A stretch of DNA of 64,000 bases from the NCBI GenBank assembly GCA_031213475.1, contig JARUPZ010000020.1, positions 7,081,630 through 7,145,629 of the forward strand. The letters are read 5' to 3'. This DNA comes from Nereocystis luetkeana (Eukaryota > Sar > Phaeophyceae > Laminariales > Laminariaceae). Position numbers and translations under genes: made by a program. Under the pieces are notes generated by a model that was not told the DNA's origin, did not search any database, and was given only the letters and a program-made list of their open reading frames with translations. Shown one piece after another: positions 55,014 through 64,000 of this stretch. Numbering within the stretch: position 1 is the stretch's first letter; every line of letters begins with the position of its first letter.

Positions 55014-56846
55014 TCTATAGCTGGTTTCATAACGAATAGCAACTTATAGACTTGGCATGATACGAGGGATCTCCGTCGTGTTCCCCGAGCTGCTGCAGTG
55101 AGTAAAGTATGCAGGGGTATGTATATAGACAGCTATAAAATTATTACTAAAAAAGCGGGCACCAACGAGAAAATGGCAGGCTGAGATTTGCAGCATGAAA
55201 AGAGAATTTCGCGAGTCGTTTGTATAAATAAATATTATAAATATTGAAGTGGCAATAATAGTAGTAGTTTACTACGTACTGCAAAACCTACACATTCTCG
55301 AATGCACTGCAGAACCTACCCATTCTCGCATAAAAACCCCAGTCTGGACTACACAGACAGCTTTCCTGCGGTTCTTGATAGGTATATTTGCTGTGTGCCT
55401 GGTACAATATATTGGGCTTCCTACTAATAATATGGTCGGCTCAACGATCCGTTATGTTATGATACTGTCTGTATCACAGTGGTACCTTATAGCCAATGGA
55501 ATAGATATATATGCAGAACAATGGCAAGAGAAGTAATAATAATAGATATGCAGAACACATCATCATCGCCTGGTAGGAAAAGAGAACATTCCAGCCTGAA
55601 TCGATATACCTGGTATACTCTCTTTTTCTTCCTCACCTGCTGCCTTTTCCATACAACCTTCCGACAAGGCATACGACACCAGCACCTACCAGGTACCTGG
55701 TATTAAAGATCTACCTTGCGTGATCAAATCCTAAATCCACACCCACAGGCTCCCCACGCCACATCGTGGTTGATTGCCTGTCAACCACCCCCCCTCCCGT
55801 AACCCCCCCCCCCCTCTCCTGCGCTCTCTAGTCTCCTGGCGACCCTGCCCACAATGGAGCGTAAAGCGAGACACCCTCCTGTCGACATGGCCTGGTAACC
55901 GAGACCAGGGTTATTATTACGCGGCCAAGCCGTGGTGCGGCCCCCGGGCCACACCACGAGCCAGAAAATGCCGGGAAAAAAAGGGAAGTTTTTACGTGAT
56001 TGCACTCAAGATGCGCGTCTCGCCCGCTCTCTTTTTACGCTCTCGGAGTACGCGGACGTCAGGCGGGTGTTAAGTGCAAACAAACAAGTTAATAAAGCTA
56101 TGATTAACTTAAGCAAGCACGTCTAATGCCACTTGAAACACAAAACGTTCGCGGCGAAACGGACGAAAATGTGTGTGTTTCGCCTCCTCGGTGAAATAGT
56201 TTTCGCCTGCGGCGAAAAAGGGTGATACCCTTAGAAATACACGTGCGGAAATCCGCACGTTGCCTCCAGCGGATATTGAGCGGAAGTCTTACGAAGAAAG
56301 TGCACCAGCGCACCGCCGCACCGCGAAGCCTCAAGCATATCCCTGACCGAGCCTACAGAGTGTCTACGAGCGGTGCTCCATACATATTATCTTTCATAGC
56401 AAGGGGCCCTTCATTTCTTCCGCCCACTGCCCTTGCCGCTAAGTAGATGATCAATGAAGCTGCTACCTTCGCTCCCGAGAGGCGCAAAGCTTTCCACCGC
56501 GAAAGTGACTAACTTGTGGCTGCGCTCGCCGAGGACACTTGCTTCGGGCGAGCGTAATGTTGGCGCTTGTGCGCCTCGGAGATAGAGGCAGCTGATAGGT
56601 TATGGTTTCTCGAGCTCTACCAGGTATACATGTTCCTCGAGCTTTGCGATCCCGCATACCAGGTACATGTATGAACGTTCTGCCTAAACCCGATCTATCG
56701 CCCAAGTTTAGGGGGAGCCTGAATGTGGATGGGAAACGAAACGCCCACCACGCAGGTGTCCCGGCGCTTGCGGGTCTGTGTGGGCTGCATCTTAGAGAAT
56801 GGTCTTTTTGCGGTACTCCAGGTTCGGCGCGTCCCAAAGGGCTCCC
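55014..56846. other. Unassigned stretch with one coding-like short frame
   Basis: 55967-56126 (+) is an open frame with plausible composition (SLFTLSEYADVRRVLSANKQ) but no family match. Palindromic pair at 55687-55702; single 9-mers at 55607, 56618 and 56657. Confidence 0.3.
55687..55702. repeat. Palindromic TACCAGGTACCTGGTA
   Basis: Two units in opposite orientation sharing TA. Confidence 0.95.
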
Positions 56847-57193
56847 TGTGAAGGTGCTACCTACTGAGCTGTACGTAGGGGTAAAAATATCGCTCGATTA
56901 CCCAGCTCAGGGTCCTTATAACACTCTCAACCCCTCTGAACGGCGGGATCTTTGGGGCGACTGGACCGTATACGTCTGTACGCTGACCTACCTACCCACT
57001 TCGTTTCATTACCTCGGGAACCAGGGAGATGTGTTTTTTAGGTACGCACGCGCAAGCGTTTCTGTAAAAGAAACGTTCGGAGTGAGGTTCGAACCCGTGA
57101 CCTGGACGACGTCAAATGTGAAGGTATTACCGGCTGAGCTATAGGGGTGAACAACCAGTCGGATTACCCAGCTCAGGGCAATCCTTAGAAACA
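56847..57193 (-). mobile_element. T1 miniature LTR element, copy 3
   Basis: LTRs at 56847-56923 and 57117-57193 (77 bp each). Target duplication CTCCC. More diverged than copies 1 and 2. Confidence 0.88.
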
Positions 57194-57849
57194 CTCCCCT
57201 CCTGTTGACGATGTCCATCCCCAGGCTCCGACCCACTCAAAAGGGCTGCCCGCTTTCGACTCGATGAGGGCTCCCAAGCCGCTTGAGGTTGCGGGAGATG
57301 GCGAGGAGGGTAGGCTGGTGCTGATTCACATGCGCTCCTTCTGCTGCTCTTGGGGCAGATACCCGCGTGTCACGTGTCCACACCGACTGCGTCGCGGTAG
57401 GAGCACCTCGCCGCCACGTACTCCTCAATACCCACAATCCCCGACTTCCTATCCCCACGAACTCTGAGCGGGGTATGACCTCGGAGGGAGTCCGTCGGCC
57501 GCGCCCGAAGACAGGTGGTACCTCCGTCCCCCTGGAGACTCTGGTAGCGTTCCTTGGCGGACGTTCTTGCCTCCATACCCCTTCTAGTGGGTTGTCTAGT
57601 CCCGGGCGGCGCAGCGTCTTTGGCAGCTGGTCCAGAGAAGCTGTGTGCGCAGGCAGTATAACGGTCCCTGCTGACCAGTTTGTTCAGTAGTCGTTGGGAT
57701 TTCCGGGAGTCAGTAGTGCCCGCGTCGAGTGCCGCCAGCATGTCGATTTCTGGGGGCACCGGCGTCTGGGACGTTGGGGGAGCATCTCCCTCTATGCCGA
57801 GACCCGAGTACAGCCAAGGTCAGGGGCGATGCTGGCCGCCCATGGAACC

Positions 57850-57970
57850 CCCCAGGTGTCCCAATTCTCCCTGAGGTTCGTTTCGAGCTGCACGATGATG
57901 CTCGCCTTAGGGAACTCACTCTTCACTCCGCCTACCAACGGGCAGACAGAAGTCCGCCAGAACCTCCGGT
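57850..57970 (+). pseudogene. Ty3-type integrase fragment, degraded
   Basis: ELTLHSAY and, one frame away, TNGQTEVRQNL match the conserved region before the catalytic Glu of Ty3/gypsy integrases, with a frameshift between them. The flanking 57250-58500 is GC-rich and may be the rest of the dead element. Confidence 0.5.
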
Positions 57971-60900
57971 AAGACCCCGACTCAGTTTTCTCAGTAGCAG
58001 CGGACATTATCCCTGCTTCCATAGATGGCACCCCCCCAACCCTCCCGTCCCCGTCGAAAGACGCGCTTGGACTTGCTGATGAGGCTGTAGTGTCAACTGG
58101 TAACCCAGGCCCCCTCCTGCCTCCGCCGCTCCCGGTAGCTTGAGGATTTCCTCGTATTCCCACTGTACCCCGTTGTGTGCTCGCCTGCATGCCTCAAGGG
58201 GCAATACTCGCATCCAAGACACGGCTCAGGGCGGCTTGTTCTCTCTCTGTCCGCGGGATTCGATGGCGATGCGATTCGCCTCTTGCCTGTCCGGCATGTC
58301 AGCGAGGCAGCGCGCCAGTCGGTCTGCGCCGCCGTCTAACACAACCCCAACCGCGCTCTCAACAACGTACTCTCCTCTGTGCCGGTCGGGACGCTCACCA
58401 TCCTCACCCCTCCTTCAGCATTTGCGGACCGTCGACACCTTCCAGGAGCGAAACCTCCTCCACCGTCGGGGCGTATCATTTCGGGGGTAGCGGCATTGAT
58501 TGATATTCATATCATACATGTTCCAGCCCGACAAAAATCGAATACGTTATATTGTCGAACAGCACACCTTCCCTACGAGATGTCTAGAGGTTGTTGACAA
58601 GACGACTGCTACGCACACTATTTTCCGGGACCCGAATGAAAATGAATCATGGATTACTACATTACGATTAAGCATCAGTAAAAAAAAGAGCATGAAAACA
58701 TCAACAAACCGACAAAATAAAACACGTCCGTTCCCATATTTCTACTAAGATTGCGTAAGAACTTCTGAGGCGAAAAAAACTCTCAACGTGCTTATCAACA
58801 GCCGTGTGCCGTGTATCCTGCCTAACTGGTACTTCGTACCTGTGGTGGTGTATTCATATTGTGTTTTCGTTTTTGAGCTCTTTTTTTCAGTGCGTGTGTA
58901 CTTGGTGTGATTTAATTGTTGTTGTTGCCGTTGTTGTTATCGTTGATTCCCTTAACGATAAAGTAGCCGCCTGCGGTACGATCGCCGTCTATAGGTGAGC
59001 TATGAGCTATGTACCGAGCGGGACACCCACCAACAGCGGCAGTTGCCGGTACTTTGTTTTGGCGATCAGTGACTACTGGTACTTCAGGAGGTGAGGGAGT
59101 CACGAACCAAGGCCGAGGAGGTCACGAACCAAGGCCGAGGAGACGGCCAGCATGTACAAGGACGGGGGAAGGGGGGCGGGGCGTGAAACAGACACCGAAC
59201 ATCCCCGGTACCCCTGCTGCGGCCAAAGGGTTCCAGACGACTTATCTGTTGGGAAGTCGGAGGAGAACCTCATACGTACATACGGGCACCCATCTGTGCG
59301 CCCACGGAAGGTTTGCGCACCACACCCGCGGCATGTTGGAGCATTTGTGACACCTCGCGATAGAGCATTTCGACCCCCTAGGCCCTACGTTGCATGCCGT
59401 TTTGAGTGGCCGGGGGAAAACTGACCCCTCCCACCTGCGGAACCGGCTATAATAGAGGGCTTTCTCATTATGACCGAGCCCGGGGGGGAAGTGGGCGGCG
59501 GTGAGGGGCGCCATGCAAACCGCCAACCCCTACACCGGGGCGTCACCAGACCGGAGCCGACCAGACACCGACCATACACGACGTCTCCGGTGGGCGGGAC
59601 CCCCGCATTGCACAAGGTGGGCGTAAAACCAACCTTGCGGAGGCGTTCAACAATGGCGCAAAACCCGCGAGGTGTCGACAACCTCTCAATTCGGTACGCA
59701 TAGTGGGCTATGCTACATTGTTCAACGTCTTTACAGTTTGTTTTTTTCGCGTCCACATTTTGCAAGGGGGAGGGGGGAGTCCCGGTCACCTGGGGTGCCG
59801 ACCGGCGTTCATATCGCATTCGAGCGCACGGCGCGCGCCTTTGAGGGGAGCCCGGAACCACCTCTTCGTTTATCTTGTGCCCCCTGGTCAGCGGTGCTCT
59901 GGGCCTGCCTTAAGGGGTCTTATCTCAATGTATACCCCGTCCGAAAGAAAGGGGAGCGGCCGTCGATCGCTACCGAGGGGGCGTGCCTGACGGCGAGGAA
60001 GGCGCTTTCTTTGCGTGTAATTTGGTTTTCGTCTTTGTTTACTTGTATACCAGGTATGTGTCTTTCGTTTGTTTACTGGTGTGTTTGTCTGTGTGTACGT
60101 CCTGACTGTTTGTTCGTTTGTTTAGTTCCGCTTAGCTACCGCTTTTACCGTGCGCTGTTCGCCGCGTTCGGGATCCGGTCACAACAGGATCTACATATTG
60201 CTTCGACTACATACCAAAGCCGGAGCTCCACTACTGCATTGGGACCTCACGCCCGGGAGGCATATCTAGCGGAGGGCCGCCCCGACATAGGAACGCCTCC
60301 ATCAACTCCTACAAGCGAAATGGATCGAGCTACTGCTGTATGTATATACTGCCCGTGTGAGGCGCTCTTGCAATAGTTGACCTCGTTTCAGCAGCACGGT
60401 AGATGCGGTACGGTACGGAACGGTGCAGTTCGGTTAACCGTTTTATGACTGCAACAACAATGATCCCACACTAATTCCTAATAGTCTGTCCGGTTCTACT
60501 GCAAAGGGTTAAAAGTGATCTGAGTCGGGGGCGTAGGCAAACCAACTGCCTTCGCTTGGTCGGAGGAATGCCTGAAGAGATGGACTCTTGTGGCCCCAAA
60601 ACGATCCCCCCCGGGGTATACACAAAACGCGGATAGGAGGAGGGGAACGCGCTGCAGCCTCTTTTTCCGGTAACGGTGGCGGCTCTACAGGAGAGAACGG
60701 GCCAGAAGTCGGAGGTGACGCGTGCTTGCCTCAGCTCTTCACTTAAGGAATTTCCATGCCTCACGCCGATGCATGCTACGGTAGAGGCGCACCTAGTATT
60801 TTTCAGAGGCACCCCTCACGCGACGATCTCATTACCCCCCCGCCCCCCCCCCCCCCGGAACCCGAAACCTGGACCTCGAAAAAAAAACCGATGCAAAGCC

Positions 60901-62216
60901 CTGTGAACAAGGTCATCTGTGGCTCAGGTATTTCTCGAGAAATAATGAAAAACAATAATTTTATTTTCCGCAACGATACTGGGTAGTTCGTTCGTCGGTT
61001 GAGGAAGCCTCGTTAGCCAGAGATAACTTGGCAAAAACAAGTGCGGCGTCTCTCGTAGCACGCGTCACTCCGAACAAAAAAAAGAAGAAGAGATTTTGAA
61101 ACCAATATGTGCAGCTCACCCCCATCAAACAATAGGGCTGTGTCGCGGATGAGACTATAGCAGCCTGGGCATGGATGGGGTCGACCGCTCATTTCCGTCT
61201 GCCTTCATGATCTGCGGCGACGCTTCACGACAGGGAGACAGGCTCAGTCGCAGATAGCGGGCAGGTGCAGACGCGCGGGCGACTGAACGTTCACTTGCTA
61301 GGTATGACTAGCCACGCCTTGGGAGACCACTGGCGGAACCGGGACTTGACGACGCCGAAGTCGCTCCTCCGGGAGATTTAAGCTGGGGTACATCCCGCCG
61401 GCCCTGCTGCGCTCTCCGGACGGCTGCACCAAGAGGCGACAGAGGTTCGCGCTTTTGTGGGGAGAGCGCCGTCCTGCTCCCGTGGCTGATGATGCGCACG
61501 AAGCGAGGGGAAACAAGGTAGCGGGGCGCCGGCCAAGAATCTTCAGAGGGGGCGAAGCTCGAGCGTGCGTCGTCGCGGGCGTGACGCCACGCGGGAGGGA
61601 TGGAAAAAAATGCGAGCACGCATGCTTCTGGCAGAGCCGCGGTCGGCAGAAAACGAGGAGACGTGGGCCACGCTGGTGGCCAAAGCCCCGCCCGAAGACC
61701 ACACCGCCGTATTTTCCGTGGCCGCAGCCGCCGCCGTACTGGCGGGCGCTCGTACGGAGGTACGCAGAGGAAGGAAGTGCTCCCTTGTAGCGCCAGGATG
61801 AATATTTCCCCTCCCCCCGGGTGCTCCTTTGCATCATCTCCGGCAGCGCTCCTCGAAAATGGTGATCAATGATTCGCGCATCTCGAGCCAACCATCCACA
61901 CCGGCAATAGGCGGCAGAAGTTGGCAGGGGCAAGGAAAACAACTGGAGGAGAATCATCGACGGGGGGCGGACGTACTCCTGTCGGAATTATGGGATTCAC
62001 TTACGCAGTCCAGCCCCACCGCGTTGGGGGATATATTAAGTGTCGGTCGGTCTGCGTTGGCACGTTGACATGGAGGCGGCTCGTGACCGCGGGGGCTATG
62101 CGGCAGCGGCGGCCGCGGCTGAAGGGGCGTCAATCATGTGCTGAGGCGGTCTGCGGTCGCGGTGCCAGGAGGGGTGGAGCGTGTGGGGCTGAGGGCACGA
62201 GTCCGTTACACGACAC
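57971..62216. other. Unassigned, partly GC-rich, probably decayed elements
   Basis: No intact gene seen. The direct duplication cacgaaccaaggccgaggag lies at 59101-59140. A C run at 60836-60856 and TACCAGGTA at 60048. The frames at 61300-61950 are Arg/Pro/Ser-rich on both strands and not accepted. Confidence 0.35.
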
Positions 62217-62620
62217 GGTCAACTGGCTCGTTCTCACCGACTGCTCTGACACGTTCAACAACGGTGAAAGGACGGTGGTGCTTGAGGAGGTAGCCAACTA
62301 CGTGCCAGCGCTTGCGTCGTTTGTGGCAAAATGTTACGGCGCGAGACCCGCTGACGTGCTATTGCGGGTGGACTCCGGGGAGGCCCGGACGATCACTCGC
62401 TTCGGGGAGATCCTATTGGGCCCGCGATATTCTGCCTTGATATGCGGCCTGGGCTGACGTGTTTCCGAGAGGAGATCGAAGGAGAAGGAGGGGAAGGCTT
62501 CGTATACATAAATATTAAATCTCTCAGCCTTATCGGGGTCACGGCACCACGAGTAGAGCTACGATTCACGTTCCTGCGGCGCGAGCTGCGTGCAACCCCG
62601 CCAAGAGCTTCGGAGAGCGA
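62217..62620 (+). pseudogene. Reverse transcriptase fragment, frameshifted
   Basis: TDCSDTFN, VAKCYGARPADVLLR and, after a frameshift, GDPIGPAIFCLDMRPGL resemble non-LTR-type reverse transcriptases. The catalytic Y-x-D-D region has decayed to FVYINI, so the enzyme is dead. A few hundred bases upstream may belong to the same element. Confidence 0.65.
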
Positions 62621-62997
62621 ATCATACCACGCAAGTAATAGTGTAGATCATAACCATCGAGTGTATCGAACATGTCATAATCAGTCTCGTCATGATGTTG
62701 AAGTACTACCGTATTAGTAGTCTATTGGACTGTACTGGTAAAAGGCTGCGTAGCTAATCGCCTACCCACACCAAGCCTCGTCACACTCCCCCCCTCTGCA
62801 ACAACGGGGCAACTAAGCCTTACAACAACTAACGACAATTAACATTGTATAGTTGGCGAGGTAATCACTATATTAGTAGCCTAGTATTCCTCCAAGTTCA
62901 TCATCGTTTCTTCTTGGAGACGGCTTGTAAGCAACACAACAACTGGAACCACCCCTTTATTAGCTCTTCGGAGCTCGCAGCTCATCATGCCAAACCA
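62621..62997. other. Unassigned stretch
   Basis: Contains a weak T1-like trace (cgtcacactccccccctctg) at about 62780. Otherwise nothing seen. Confidence 0.25.
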
Positions 62998-63090
62998 GCA
63001 TTTTAGTACTGCAGTCCCGTCTTGGGGACATAACACTCAAATTACAAGTAGTTTGCCCCCAAACCGGGACGGCAGCCCTAAAATGGTCAA
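62998..63090. mobile_element. M2 MITE copy
   Basis: Arms gtactgcagtcccgtcttgg / aaccgggacggcagccctaa. Confidence 0.8.
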
Positions 63091-64000
63091 CATCGATTGG
63101 GCACTTGCACCTGCACACACCTGCAAGGGTTATCATCAATCGGTTTACTCGCTCTTGTCATCGAATAATTGGTACTACAACTGCTTGCTCATAATAAAAT
63201 CGACTGAAACACTCGATGTGTTCATAAAATACAATTGTGGTCAACTTTCAGATCTGACCTCTGACCGTGCTCGATATGGGATGACAACGCAGTGTATGTA
63301 CGCAGTATATTGCAAACGTACCTGCTGAGGTACAAGCATGGTCTATACACATGTCTTCTAATGAGAACAGCTAAAATAACACACGCGGTACACGCTAACT
63401 ATGTTTAGTGTACACAACAGCGAACTGTTGACAACATTTTACCAGGCAAGAATAATAATTGCACATTACATATCATATCGTACCACATACTACTTGGTAA
63501 TAGATGCAGGCTGGTGGCAGGCGGAACTTTCAGCTGAGAAATTACCGGTACCCTACAAAATAAAGACCCTTGAGCGCATATTTTAGGGGCGAGGCGGCAG
63601 GAGATCGGAACCCATCAGCTTTTTAGCATATCGTGTGCGCAAGTGTGTACTGGTTTTGTACTACGAGTATGTAACACCTTGTTGATGTATGCTTCCGATA
63701 TTTATTTCCCATCTCACTCCAGCTGAGAGTCAACGACCCCCCCCCCCCCCCCCCCCCCGCGAGAACCCCCCCCCCCCCCGGGAAGAAATGTTACTCACAC
63801 ACTCTATTCTGCCTACCAGGTACATGCCATGTAAGTATAGCAAGAAAAGGAGATTTTTGGCCAACTCTGTACCGGCACCTGCGTGTGTAGCATCAAGTTA
63901 TATTTGCATGTGCATCATCCACGAGCGAGTGAGCATGCTCGCAATGACACACCGGTGATACCAAGGACGGAAATTTAAGGACCGCGTTGGCCTCGTAGTG
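63091..64000. other. Unassigned right edge
   Basis: No gene recognised. C runs at 63739-63780 and TACCAGGTA at 63814. Confidence 0.3.

Noticed and set aside
57850..58500. Calling a complete Ty3 element
   Set aside because: Only one integrase-like motif pair is recognisable and no LTRs were found.
61298..61957. 219-codon minus-strand frame
   Set aside because: Arg/Ser/Pro-rich with equally long frames opposite. Probably GC-rich decayed repeat.

Overview
The window looks like repeat-rich, gene-poor nuclear DNA from a eukaryote with large introns, most likely a photosynthetic stramenopile and possibly a brown alga. Three observations support this. Spliced exons with mostly GTGAG/GTGCG donors lie kilobases apart. 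One predicted protein has a signal peptide cleaved before Phe, followed by a thylakoid-transfer-like segment, which is the targeting style of red-lineage secondary plastids. Degraded reverse-transcriptase and Ty3-type integrase fragments are present. The taxon is an inference; no rRNA or organelle marker is available here.

Genes. (1) About 990-9733, minus strand: the N-terminal part of an RTEL1-like Fe-S DNA helicase in four recognisable exons, including Walker A, motif Ia and three probable Fe-S cysteines. The gene runs off the left edge and has a ~6 kb first intron. (2) 9891-12158, plus strand, head to head with RTEL1: a probable thylakoid-lumen protein in at least four exons, with a tRNA-Gly(UCC) gene antisense in its first intron. 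(3) 45343-51791, minus strand: a complete five-exon gene for a secreted or surface protein of 437 residues. It has four copies of a ten-cysteine module, each module starting in its own exon, and every intron is in phase 1. A few orphan exons and dead retroelement fragments complete the coding content.

The rest is a layered set of small mobile elements, which I name locally. M1 is a ~105 bp palindromic MITE at TA targets (about 23 copies). M2 is a ~95 bp palindromic TTAA MITE resembling piggyBac ends (about 20 copies). M3 is a TIR element with TTA/TAA target duplications. S1 is a tRNA-derived A-tailed SINE (about 10 copies). S2 is a 5'-truncating element that always ends in a poly(C) run. S3 is a short element with an (AAT)n tail. 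T1 is a miniature LTR element with 75-78 bp LTRs (3 copies). F1 is a long element with an inverted dimer. D1 and D2 are low-copy repeats. Several insertions can be read against an empty paralogous site inside the window.

The most unusual signal is a 7 bp unit that makes TA-CCWGG-TA. I count 38 exact copies of TACCWGGTA where about 0.5 would be expected by chance, often in tandem, and several appear as clean 7 bp insertions into TA sites of other repeats. It looks like an excision footprint or a minimal inserted sequence, and I know of no named feature type for it.
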